Of a DNA stretch of 64,000 nucleotides, positions 23,863-33,839 are shown piece after piece. The DNA is from Stachybotrys elegans (taxonomy: Eukaryota; Ascomycota; Sordariomycetes; Hypocreales; Stachybotryaceae). The stretch is from contig JAGPNK010000010.1 of the NCBI GenBank assembly GCA_020746835.1, positions 1,240,001-1,304,000 of the forward strand. Direction: 5' to 3'. Within the stretch, counting starts at the first letter, position 1. Each line of letters opens with the position of its first letter. The notes under the pieces were generated by a model, which was not told the DNA's origin, did no database searches, and saw nothing but the letters and a program-made list of their open reading frames with translations. The translations under genes were made by a program, and so were the position numbers.

Positions 23863-24808
23863 ACTGGTCATGATGGGTCCTTTGGTGTGGTAGGGAAATG
23901 TGGGGAGAGTGTGGCTGATGGGATCTTAGCTGACGTATGGAGGTGCGCCAACAATTTGCTTGTGAATGTGGGGGAAGAATCAGAGACATTTGCCACGTAC
24001 TATTGTTGCGTATTTCGATTAAGACGGCAAGACTGGGAGCTGTGCTTGTGAGAGCCACGTCTGCAACGCGCGGCAAATGATGGGAGGACGTGATGATGGG
24101 GGATATTTTACTTTGTAATTTTGCTAGTTCCCTTGGGCATCAACCTAGGGTGAATTGTGGCTCGTCATACGCGTGTATCCTTATGCGCTAGCTTTAGGCA
24201 GCTGTTTTTTTTTCTTCTTCTTTTTTTCCTTAATCCCTGGATCCTGGAAATGGGACAGATATTTTTCAAAGGGGATGGGCAATGTACCCCTTCAGATCAC
24301 CACCACTTGACCCCAACAAAAGAGGTGTCGAGGCTGTAGACTGTAGGCTGTACCTACATAGATAAGGATTGGCTTGGTTCTGGATGGTTCTGGTGCACCG
24401 CCACAGCCCATGTGCCACAACTCTTCCGTCATTAAGTAGAGTTCGCCACTCACCAACGATGGCAAGTTGGCACACCCGGCCGTGAAACTGGAGCCTTTCA
24501 GAGTGAATGATTCGCCAAGCCGTGGGCCATCCGGCTTGGGGTGTGCCTGGAGCTTGGCCTACGGTGGCGCAGCCGGCCAATTACGGGGCGACGCCGTCCC
24601 CGATTCGCCTCGTCGAGCTTGTCCAACGGCCTTGGCAGCCGCGCAAGTCTGGGAAGCCCTGTTCGTGTTGGACGAGCCATGACATAAAAGACGTCTCTCC
24701 ATACTTCTTTGTTGCCTATTCTCGCCCTTTCTCTTTTTCTTCTTGAAACCTACCTCTCTCACCTGCTTGGGAGCTATCGCTGTTGAGACGTCCATCATCA
24801 GCCCCAGC
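23863..24808. other. Intergenic and dynamin 5' leader, no gene seen
   Basis: The interval contains the MSH4 3' region, a T-rich run near 24205-24230 and a CT-rich leader just before the GTPase start. No coding frame with support is present. Confidence 0.6.
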
Positions 24809-27331
24809 ATGAACATGCGCAACACACAACAATCCATCGACTCGTCACTCGAGACCAACGGTCTGGCCAGCGAGCAGCGCGGACTGCTGGATCTCATCGA
24901 CAAGCTCCAGTTTGCCCAGCTCGACAACATCAAGCTCCCGCAGATTGTCGTCGTCGGCGACCAGTCTGCTGGCAAGAGCTCCGTCCTCGAGGCCCTCTCC
25001 GGCACTCCCTTCCCCAGAGATGCGGGCGCATGCACGCGATTCGCTACCGAGATCCGCCTGAGGCGTGCCAAAGATACGAGGCTCAGGGTATCCATCATCC
25101 CCGACAAGACCCGCCCCTACAATGAACAGGCTCGCCTTCTCCAGTATGGCGGCGACGTCACGGGCGATTTGCCCTTTGACACCATGATGCGAGAGGCGAC
25201 GGAGCTCATTGCGCCCCGAAGCATCCCCGGTCGTTTTGCCGCTCGCGATATCCTCGTCGTGGAGAAGAGCGGCCCGGAAATGCCCCTTCTCACCCTCGTT
25301 GACCTGCCCGGTCTGGTGCGAGTCGCCAACCGAGACCAGTCCGAGGCCGACATCCAGACCATCGAGGCGCTGTCCGACCGGTACATGAAGAGTTCGCGCA
25401 CCATCATCCTCGCCGTCATCGGCGGCAACAACGACTACGTTCAGGCGCCCATCTTGAAGAAGGCCCGTCACTTTGATCCGTCGGGATCGCGGACGATTGG
25501 TGTCCTGACCAAGCCCGACATGACGGAGGGCATCGGTCTCGAAGACAAGTTTATTGAGCTCATCACCAACAAGGACCAGGAGAACAACTTCAAGCTCGGC
25601 TGGTACGTCCTGCTTAACCCCGGCCCGGGCGAGCAATGGCCAACTGCCGAAGTCCGGGCCCAGCGCGAGGCAGAGTTCTTCACACGGGGCAAATGGTCGG
25701 CTCTCCCGCCGCACATGTGGGGAATCGGCGCCCTTCGACAGAAGCTGAGCACGCAGCTGCAACGACACATTGGCAAGCATATCAAGACACTCCGCCGGCA
25801 AATCCAGGAGGCGCTTGACGGGTGCGAAGCCCAGCTCAAGGCAATGGGTGCGGGACGAGAAACGATTGAAGAGATGAGGTTCGAGATGGGCGAGCTATTC
25901 ACTGCGTCCAACAACCTCGTCACGCCCGCTGCGAATGGTAACTACAAGAACCCCTTTGGCGAGCGCTTCTTCGACAGGCAGTTCAGCCCCAAGGGTACCC
26001 CCTCGCAGAAGCTCAGGGCTCGTGTCCGCGAGGAGAGCGAGCGGTTTGTTCGACGATTTAACCAGTACGGCCGCAAGGTCAACTTTGCTTCGACGGGATC
26101 CAGCACTGCACTCCCTACGCCGGGCGTCGTGGGCGATCGCTCCAAGAAGGAGTTTGCGCTCAACGAGGTGGAACCGCTGCTGCGACAGATCCGCGGTAAC
26201 GAGCTGCCCCTCGACTCGAACCCTCGCGCCCCTTACATCCTGTTCCAAGACTTCTCCCGCAACTGGCCCACGCTGGCGCGCGAGTACAAGGACAACCTCG
26301 GCGTCATCTGCAACGAGTTTCTGGCTGATGTCATTGACTACGTATGGCCGCTGCGCATGCGCGACCCTCTGCGCTTCCACTTCCTCGAGCTCAAGATGCG
26401 GGAGCTCATGGAGAATGCGGACAAGGAGCTCGGCAAGCTCACCGACGACCTGGAACTCGAGATCCAGCCGTTTGACGTGGAGTACGAGGAGCGTCTGCGG
26501 AGGTGGCGCGCCGAGGCGACCGAGAACGGCGGCACGTACACCGAGGCGGAGGAGTGCCTGGAGAAGGCGCTGATCTACTACGATCTCACGTTCCGCATCT
26601 TCACGCGCAACGTCATTACGCAGGTCGTGGAGCGCCATCTCTTGCTGGGGATGCTGCGCCTCTTCAACCCTGTCGAGATTCTGCGCATGCCCGACTCGAC
26701 GGTCGAGGGCATCGCCGCGGAGAACAAGGAGACGCGCGACAGGCGCAAGGCCCTCAAGGCGCAGAAGACGGCCATCGAGGAGGCCCGCAGCCTCTGCGCC
26801 AGCTTGGCCATGAGGAGCGAGCTGCGGTCGTATGAGGACGAGCCAGAGGATGAAGTCAGCACCGACGATGAGAGTCCTCAGCGCGCACCGCAATCGCGAC
26901 GACCCGTCTCGACGCAGGCGCAAGCGCAGCCGCAGCAGCAACAGCAACAGCAACAGCAGGTCCCCCTGCGCCCACAGGACTCGACACGGCGGTCCACGCG
27001 GGATGAGCGGTCGCGGCCGTCTGTGAGCACCGACTCGCGCTCGCACACGCAGGAGGCGTACGCGCCCAGCAACCCGTACACGACGCAGGACTCGCCGCGC
27101 GAATGGGACCACGCGTACTACACGTCAGCGTCGTCGCAGCAGCACATCCCGCCGCCGCAGAACGTGCCGCCGCCGCCGCCGCGCCCGCAAAAGGTCGGGT
27201 TCGACGACGGGGACCGCTACTACGACGCGACGCCGCCGCGCAGCGAGTCGCAGCAGAGCGGGCGGACCAAGGAGAGCGCGAGGCAGAGGCTTGCGTCGGC
27301 CATGCAGCACAGGCTGAGCGGGCGGGATTAG
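24809..27331 (+). CDS. Dynamin-family GTPase (Mx/Vps1-related), intronless
   Basis: A single exon of 840 aa starts at ATG 24809 (another Met two codons later). The GTPase domain has G1 GDQSAGKS (about 50-57), a G3 VDLPGLV and G4 TKPD, followed by a helical stalk and a GED-like region ending near residue 670. There is no PH domain. The last 165 residues are disordered-looking: acidic, then a Gln tract, then Pro-rich segments. Dynamin-family GTPases polymerise on and remodel membranes; this type in fungi is often annotated as interferon-induced Mx-like, a name from sequence similarity and not from function. It is distinct from Dnm1 and Vps1 by its tail. It lacks introns, unlike most of its neighbours. 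Confidence 0.88.
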   Translation: MNMRNTQQSIDSSLETNGLASEQRGLLDLIDKLQFAQLDNIKLPQIVVVGDQSAGKSSVLEALSGTPFPRDAGACTRFATEIRLRRAKDTRLRVSIIPDKTRPYNEQARLLQYGGDVTGDLPFDTMMREATELIAPRSIPGRFAARDILVVEKSGPEMPLLTLVDLPGLVRVANRDQSEADIQTIEALSDRYMKSSRTIILAVIGGNNDYVQAPILKKARHFDPSGSRTIGVLTKPDMTEGIGLEDKFIELITNKDQENNFKLGWYVLLNPGPGEQWPTAEVRAQREAEFFTRGKWSALPPHMWGIGALRQKLSTQLQRHIGKHIKTLRRQIQEALDGCEAQLKAMGAGRETIEEMRFEMGELFTASNNLVTPAANGNYKNPFGERFFDRQFSPKGTPSQKLRARVREESERFVRRFNQYGRKVNFASTGSSTALPTPGVVGDRSKKEFALNEVEPLLRQIRGNELPLDSNPRAPYILFQDFSRNWPTLAREYKDNLGVICNEFLADVIDYVWPLRMRDPLRFHFLELKMRELMENADKELGKLTDDLELEIQPFDVEYEERLRRWRAEATENGGTYTEAEECLEKALIYYDLTFRIFTRNVITQVVERHLLLGMLRLFNPVEILRMPDSTVEGIAAENKETRDRRKALKAQKTAIEEARSLCASLAMRSELRSYEDEPEDEVSTDDESPQRAPQSRRPVSTQAQAQPQQQQQQQQQVPLRPQDSTRRSTRDERSRPSVSTDSRSHTQEAYAPSNPYTTQDSPREWDHAYYTSASSQQHIPPPQNVPPPPPRPQKVGFDDGDRYYDATPPRSESQQSGRTKESARQRLASAMQHRLSGRD
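26932..26961 (+). repeat. Poly-Gln codon tract in the dynamin-family gene
   Basis: A run of CAG and CAA codons encodes nine to ten consecutive Gln in the disordered C-terminal tail. Mixed codons suggest an older, fairly stable tract. Confidence 0.8.
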
Positions 27332-27884
27332 ATTGATGGGTTGGCTTGTTTGTTTTGATTGTATTAGGGGTTAGCGGGTGACGATGTGACGGTTTTTTAT
27401 TATTATTTTTTCTATTTCTTGTAGACATTTTAATGGCTTCACTAAATTGAATCATCTCAACCAAGTCTGTGCACGCCGTGATGTAATGCCTCCTCCAGCA
27501 ATCCACGATAAATGCCCACATGTTTGACAAAGTGTCGGCCCGTAGCATCGGCGATTGTGTGACAACGAAGCTTTGCTCGGCAAGTCGGCAAAGCTTTAGC
27601 CAAGGCGGTCGCTAGAAATCTTGACTTTGCTTACCTCGACTTGGCTACTAAATTGGCAGACGAATAAGCCAATGACGCTGCTGCGAATGTGATGGGCGGC
27701 CTAAAGGCGGATCACTCAGGGTAGCCCTGCTTTGGTGACGTCAGGCGGTCGAGCTCTATCAGCTGCAAACCATTGATTGTCAAGTAAACCCTTGATTGAC
27801 CATGGGATGATTTGACCAACAATTCCAGGTTCTTTAATTCCTCTCGACGCTACCAACTCCTTCTGTGCACGGCAGATTGTCGCC
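27332..27884. other. Intergenic, no gene seen
   Basis: The interval holds the GTPase 3' end with a T/A-rich run near 27392-27420 and the promoter and leader of the CDF gene. No open frame with support is seen. Confidence 0.6.
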
Positions 27885-29399
27885 ATGGTCGGAAAACGTA
27901 CCCTCAACCACCGCGAGCAAACCGCCAGCACGCCCTTTGACGAGGAGGAAATCAGCTTCCCCTCGAGGCCCAACGACGTCGAGAGCGGCCACGGCGGCGG
28001 CGGCGGCCCGCGCCATCGATACGCCAACAACGGGGGGAGGCCGCGGCCGCGCATCTTCCGGTTCCGCGACCTGGCCAACACGGCGCTGGCCGACGTGCGC
28101 CGCGAGGAGCTCAAGAAGCAGCTGCTGCACGGCATCGACCGCCACAGCCTCGAGCGGTTCCGCAAGTCCAAGGCCGACCTCAAGGAGATCCCCAACAAGA
28201 AAGTCCGCGAGTTCTACGACGCCCAGAATCATCGGCTGAATGACTGGCTCGAGGTGGACGCTGTCGTCACGGCCATTGCGGACGATGTGCTCGAGTCGAT
28301 GAACCCGGACCCGGACCACGATGGAGATCAGGAGGTGGGTTTCTTTTTTCTTTTTTCCTCGCAAGCTTTGTCTGTTTTTGTAATATTGGAGTATCATCTA
28401 ACAGGTTATTTGTAGCGCAGCGGTGGCTTGCAGCGCGTAGCTGGCGAGATTGGCGAACTCCTCCCAGACGAAGAGAAAGAACGGCGACGCAGGGCGGCGA
28501 AAAAGGCCAGCTGGGCCATAACCATCAACGTCATCGCCAACGTGCTGCTCCTCGTGGGCAAGGGCTTCGCCGTCTTCACCACGGGGTCGCTCTCGCTGCT
28601 GGCGTCGCTGGTAGACTCGGCGCTGGACCTGCTGTGCACGCTCATCGTGTGGACGACGAACCGGCTCGTGCTGTGGCGGCTCAACGCCCTGCAGAAGCGC
28701 TTCCCCGTCGGCAAGCGGCGCCTCGAGCCGCTGGGCATCCTCGTCTTCTCCGTCATCATGGTCATCTCCTTTCTGCAGATCCTGCAGGAGTCGGTGTCGA
28801 GGCTCATGGGGCCGCACGGGGAGCCCGAGGAGCTGGGCGCGACGGCCATTGCGTCGATGCTGGCGACGATTATCCTCAAGGGGCTGATTGGCATTGGCTG
28901 CCGCCCGATCAAGACGACGCAGGTTCAGGCGCTTGTGCAGGATTGCCGTACCGACGTCATCTTCAACACGGCGTCCCTGCTGTTTCCCTTTATCGGGCAC
29001 AAGGCGAACATCTGGTGGCTGGATCCTGTTGGTGCGGGACTGCTGTCATTGTACATCATTTACGACTGGAGCCACACGGTATTCGAGAACGTCACCCGCC
29101 TCTCCGGCGAGGCCGTCGACGAGGACGTCCTGAGGAAGCTGTCGTACCTCGCCTACCGGTTCTCGCCCGTCGTCAAGGGCATCAAGAGCATCACTGCGTA
29201 CCACGCCGGCGACGGCGTCTGGGCTGAGTTTGACCTGCTGCTAGACGGGGACACGAAGCTGTACCGCTCGCACGACATTGCCGAGACGCTGCAGTACTGC
29301 GCCGAGGCGCTGCCCGAAGTCGACCGGGCGTTTGTGTCGACCGACTATGCGGTCAGCGGGCCTACAGGCCATGCGCTGGACGCGGAATGGAACCATTGA
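27885..29399 (+). CDS. Cation diffusion facilitator, Mn-type (DxxxD sites)
   Basis: Exons 27885-28334 and 28416-29399 give 477 aa. A soluble N-terminal half (about 150 aa) with a Gly-rich stretch and a basic helix precedes a six-helix CDF membrane domain and a C-terminal ferredoxin-like domain (about 390-477). Metal-site motifs in the second and fifth helices read DSALD and DCRTD; the Asp-x3-Asp form is that of the Mn-transporting CDF group, while Zn transporters usually have His-x3-Asp. It should move Mn2+ (or Fe2+) from the cytosol into an organelle or out of the cell in exchange for protons. The intron (81 nt) has a GTGGGT donor and TGTAG acceptor. Confidence 0.9.
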
Positions 29400-30317
29400 A
29401 GACGGGGTCGATATTGGCTGGGAATCATGGCAAAAGGGCGTGAGAGTTTGCAGTTTGCATGTAATATAGAAAACTCAAGGGATAGATATACGGACAGGAC
29501 GTATTTCGGATGCAATCATCCACGGGATGGGCTTTACATTTATCTTGGCCAAGATGTTGGCAGCATTGCGTGAACCAGACGTCACACGCTGAACAAACAC
29601 TCCGTGTCGCTGGAAATACGTCAGACAGACGAGAGGGCCAGAGCACCTGCGTTACCCACTGCCATAAAGTGGAATATGATGTCAATGGCGGTGAGCGCTG
29701 GAAGTTTGAAGGGTGTTGGGGATGGTTGGATTTGTTAGTTTATTAAGGCAATCCTCCTATCCCTTTAAGTGTGCGAAGGCAGCAAGCTTGTATTCCCCAT
29801 ATCTGCTGAATCAGCCCCCACATACACAGAAGCTACAGTCTTGCCAGCCTAGCTAGGGCATTAAAGAGGTACCGAGCTAGTACCTAGGGATACTTAGTAC
29901 TAGGGTTAGTTATAGGGAGAAGAAAAGGTATCACTCTCTCTTCTGCTGGTTGTTGGCTAATATCCCTGTTAGTGACCAGCTTGCTGCCTTCGCACACTCA
30001 AAGGGATAACATGACATAACATGCTGATGTAGCCAGTCGGGGAAGCCCGACAGCATGGTGGCATCCCATCGAAGCTTCCGACCGACTACGGTATACAGGT
30101 GACTGGGAAAATCTTCACGTCGCCATTGTCACAGCCACAAGCGTCACAGACTTCTGTCAGGTGTCAGCTATTGAATTTCATATCGTAAACGCGCTGAGAA
30201 ACACTCGAGTCCCGGGTAGCCCAATACCAACAGGACAGTACCCCGCCTTGCGTACTCTTAACGCTTACTTTCCTCCTTTCATATTTGTGAGAAACTCAAC
30301 TCCGTCAAACACCAACG
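29400..30317. other. Intergenic with a MITE, no gene seen
   Basis: The interval begins the accessory-like half of the window. Apart from the miniature element at 29760-30006 nothing is recognisable; short open frames here lack support. Confidence 0.6.
29760..30006. mobile_element. MITE with 29-bp terminal inverted repeats and TA target duplication
   Basis: The 247-bp element has terminal inverted repeats at 29760-29788 and 29978-30006 that match at 28 of 29 positions, both running TCCCTTT inward. The dinucleotide TA flanks both ends (29758-29759 and 30007-30008), the target duplication of Tc1/mariner elements. It encodes nothing and must be moved by a transposase from elsewhere. The near-perfect ends suggest a fairly recent insertion or selection by an active transposase. 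Confidence 0.88.
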
Positions 30318-31229
30318 ATGAGCACTCCATCACCGAATATTGGAGGCATTTCGCTAGTGGGGGCAGGAAACAAAGCAGCTCAAATTTCAGAGAATGCGCG
30401 CCACGAATACACGCCTAGGCAGGATGAGGCCATACCCATGCCGGGCATTCGAGCCTACCAAGGCCGCGGAGGAACCATCGAGGATGCACAAGACCTAGTC
30501 CAGTTTTTTTCTGCATTGGAAATCCCTTGCTGCATGATCGACGTTCGTGCCTTGAAATACTATGGAGCTGCAAGAGTCGCACAGGTGAGGCTCCCGCAAG
30601 CTGCAACCGCAGCCTAACGATGGCATGCTCTAACCTTGCAAACTTAGGAGTGGGATGTCTGCATTCCATCTTCATCTGTAAGGAAAGCAGTGCGAATACT
30701 CGAAGATAGCAGCCAGTATGAGCCAGCAAAGCCTTGCTGTCCAAACGTCATGTCACTCCGGCATGTGAATCCAACCTTTGTTAGGGTTGGGACAGGGTTT
30801 TTCTTTGTCCTCAGACCATCCTCGCAATGTTTTGTCGACCCACGGCCTGAATTCTGTGAGCTCAGCATGAATGGCATCCCGTACCCTCAGATGGCGCCGT
30901 TCGGTCGATCATTGTTGGTCATGCAATGCTGGGCAGACCTGGCCGATTTCATCGACGGCATGGACCTAGATGAGAAATGGGGCGACGAGAATATCGACTT
31001 TGCCGATTTACAGGTCAAAGGCCGTGAATTCACCGATCTTTACAATGCCGAACTGCGCAAGTTTAACCTGAACCAGTACAGCGTGGTTGACTATCGCCAG
31101 AGGTGGATCGAAATTGTTGAGACAAAAGCCAGGCGTATCGAGCCGATGAAACAGGGCAGATATAAGACTAGGTGGCGACGTATCAAGAATGATAGGGACC
31201 CAAGGACCCGAGAGCATGTAAAAACCTGA
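30318..31229 (+). CDS. Nucleotidyltransferase-fold-like hypothetical protein
   Basis: Exons 30318-30584 and 30648-31229 give 282 aa. The region around residues 60-105 reads YYGAARVAQ then EWDVCIP, which resembles the G-[GA]-x and [DE]-x-D strand of nucleotidyltransferase folds with the first Asp replaced by Glu and without the second Gly. No third acidic residue could be assigned. A helical, charged C-terminus (Trp-, Arg- and Lys-rich) follows. Similar proteins occur as multi-copy hypothetical genes in filamentous fungi. The splice phase fits, with a CTAAC branch site before the acceptor. It lies 0.84 kb upstream of a second NTase-fold gene on the same strand. Substrate and role are unknown. 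Confidence 0.7.
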
Positions 31230-32072
31230 ATTATTATCATCCTCATCATCCGTCATCCCCGTCATCTGCTGCATACCAACCTGCCCCAACCATCCCCAAG
31301 TCTGTAGGAGTCTTGGTACCTTTGCCGCTAAGAAATAGCCAGATAAGATAAACAGCGATGATTATTATGAAGCTGGCTGAAAACTCTGGTGGCCTGACAG
31401 TTGAGATTTAGCAACCTAGTCTGTTGGTTGGTGATGCGTCTCGTTGTCGTCACCAACGATCAAAATAACACCTTCAGGTAGGTCATCTGACATAAAAAGC
31501 CTGAAACGTCTCGAATCGCCGGCCGTAAATTGGACCAGTTTCGGCCCTTTCCAGCGAGCTGTAGCCAATGAATCCATAATCACCGTATTTAGTTACATGG
31601 CTAGGCATCGATTTGCGATGCCAGTGTGACGCACCTTACCTTATTTTGGTACCATGTACGCGCAGAGCAAGGCAGGGCTGAGCGGCTAACTGAACGATTG
31701 GCTACCTGTAATTGTCCAGAAAATGATCGGGTGGAGCGACCGGCTCAATCTGGTACACCTCTGCTACCAACACAATAACGAGCCAATCACACGCTAGGAA
31801 TAGGCGAGTTGGCTCCTGGTCTAGGAAAAACAACCCATGGACAATATCTTCCAACAAAAATCACCTGGAGCAACTTTCGGAGGGCCATGGAATGGGGTAT
31901 AAAGGTCAACCCATCTCTATGATCTGGCCTGAAGTCATGTTCCTTTCTATTGCTTGTACTGATATATTCGTTGAAGACCAGCGTGTCATCTTCCCTCACC
32001 TTAACATTCACTGTCTTTCTCATCTTATTTCCTCCCCTTCTCATTACTTCATACCATCCTTCTATCTACAAC
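31230..32072. other. Intergenic and promoter of the second NTase gene
   Basis: Nothing coding is supported between the two NTase-like genes. A TATA box lies near the right end (see 31898-31904). Confidence 0.6.
31898..31904 (+). promoter_or_regulatory. TATA box of the NTase gene
   Basis: TATAAAG lies about 170 bases before the ATG at 32073, followed by a CT-rich stretch likely to contain the transcription start. Confidence 0.45.
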
Positions 32073-33233
32073 ATGCCTTCGTACCGCATCGAAAATCAAG
32101 ATTATTTCGAGGAATTAGCCGAATCTCCCGACCCAAATCAGCAATTCCACGCTATCCGTATTATTTCGCGTATTCTGGAACGGAATCGCATCACCTACGG
32201 TATCCTCGGAGGAATGAACCTCTTTATCCGTGGCTCAAATCGCACCACCCAAGACGTTGACATGGCCATTGACAACCCCCCTCAAATGAAGGACGTTTTG
32301 GATCTCTTCAATGATCATCCCGAGTAAGCACTAAGTTTGATGTGGCTTCCTTGCTATTGATTGTTGCTGACAAGAATTGGTGGTAGTATCTACCGCCCTG
32401 AAAACCGAATGCAATGGGGCAGTGGCGTAGCCAGAGTTTTTGTCAAAATTGACGATGTCTATGTGCAATTTGATATAATGCGTAAGGGTCGTGAAGGAAT
32501 TGCATCCATTCCTCAAAACCTAAGGGAATCCGTGGAGAGAACCACGGCCAGTTCAGGTTCAGAATCATTCGAGTGCTATCTGCTCGCGATTGAGCCACTC
32601 GTCAAGAGCAAGCTCAAAGCTTATCATGAGCGAGAAAGTTTGAACGACTACATTGATTTGGTGTATCTATGCACTAACCAGACGGTGAACCGTCGAGTGA
32701 GAGCCACGTCCGCCACCATCAACGAAAGCTGGAGGCTCGGCTTCTTGGAGAGAGTGCAACAGCAAGGATATGCTCAGGAACCGATCATTAGGTGGGCGCT
32801 TAATCTCGATCGCACAAGCTCACCCCAAAACAAAAGTGCCGCAGGGCCACCCTCAGGCAACAACAGCCAGGGAGGCAGTCATGGCGGAGGGGAACCCAAA
32901 GACGGTGCAATGTCCCAGGATGGACAATGGACATACAGCGCTCGCCACAAAGACTGGTATCACGCCCACTCAGATGGCAGTTATACATGGGCTTCTGAGA
33001 GGCAGGCGAGTTCTGGGAGGCAGGCAAGTTCTGGGAGGCAGGCGACTTCTGGGAAGCAGGTGACTTCTGGGAAGCAGGTGACTTCTGGTGCCGGGTCGAG
33101 TAATGGAGGCGGCGCTGCATATCGCGATGGTCAGAAATCTGGTGATGGATACTGGACGTATTCGGCTAAGTATGCGAACTGGTACCATAAGGAGAGGAAT
33201 GGCGAGTATGTCTGGGCTTCTCAAAAGAATTAG
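32073..33233 (+). CDS. Nucleotidyltransferase-fold protein with aromatic repeat tail
   Basis: Exons 32073-32323 and 32387-33233 give 365 aa. Residues about 30-75 hold GILGGMNLFIRG and TTQDVDMAI, the GG and D-x-D signature of nucleotidyltransferases; a third acidic residue is likely in VQFDIM (about residue 112). The catalytic set looks complete. Residues about 155-225 form a helical part, then a Gly/Ser/Asn-rich linker. Two copies of an aromatic motif WTYSA...WYH...G.Y.WAS start at Trp265 and Trp340. Between them lie five RQASSG/KQVTSG hexapeptides (residues 289-318) coded by an 18-bp minisatellite. NTases of this kind transfer NMP to RNA, protein or small molecules; the target here cannot be told. 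The tail might bind a ligand or polymer. Confidence 0.78.
33000..33089 (+). repeat. In-frame 18-bp minisatellite, five units
   Basis: Five tandem 18-bp units lie within the NTase reading frame and encode RQASSG, RQASSG, RQATSG, KQVTSG and KQVTSG. Units 1-2 and 4-5 are almost identical while unit 3 is intermediate, as expected from stepwise duplication. Unit length is a multiple of three, so copy changes keep the frame. Confidence 0.95.
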
Positions 33234-33839
33234 TATGCTGTGGTATTCGGTTCACTTCATGATAGCAGCATGAGGTCTGCTCCATAAACGGGTTGACTGC
33301 GGATGGTTAGTGGCTTTCTTTTGGATGGCGGTTCTTTCTGAATATTTCGGAGTTGATAACATAGGAGTCCTTTAAACTCTAAATGATGCCTCTCTTGTCT
33401 ATTCAATACCATGTCCATGCTATGTAATCATTGTCTTATCAGAGTAGTTGCGAGTCGCCTGGTCCTCGCCATAGATCACAGCATTCATCAATGCCATCTT
33501 TGTTAACGGCGTAGCGAGCAGCATCTGGCTGGCTCACGAGTATCTTTATGAACAAACCCACCTCCCCCGCGGCAGATATCTTCTTCTGTAGCCCAAGCCA
33601 GCAAGAATATGATTCCCACGGGCTCACTTCGCGGTAGCAGTGGTCGTGTATCATTATCTCATTTTCATCATCGTCTCTTTGCACTCCCACTAACACCCCT
33701 CGTGGCATGCTTGAATCTCAAACGACTCATAAGATGAGAGCAAATCGCCCAATAACCTCCACTGAAATTGGTTAAGCTTTAATTTGGTCTCTAAAAAAGA
33801 CTTATGTTCCTATCTGACCTAGTCAACTCTGTACATATT
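33234..33839. other. Intergenic, no gene seen
   Basis: The interval lies between the 3' ends of the NTase gene (+) and the PAF-acetylhydrolase-like gene (-). No coding signal or repeat is recognised. Confidence 0.6.

Noticed and set aside
24743..24808. Upstream extension of the dynamin-family protein
   Set aside because: The extended frame begins with TTG, not ATG; the first ATG is at 24809 and directly precedes the conserved part.
25895..27112. 405-codon minus-strand frame under the dynamin-family gene
   Set aside because: It is a shadow; the plus strand has the complete set of GTPase motifs.
29880..29935. TAGGGTTAG-like string suggesting telomeric repeats
   Set aside because: Only one or two imperfect units occur, inside the MITE; no array is present.
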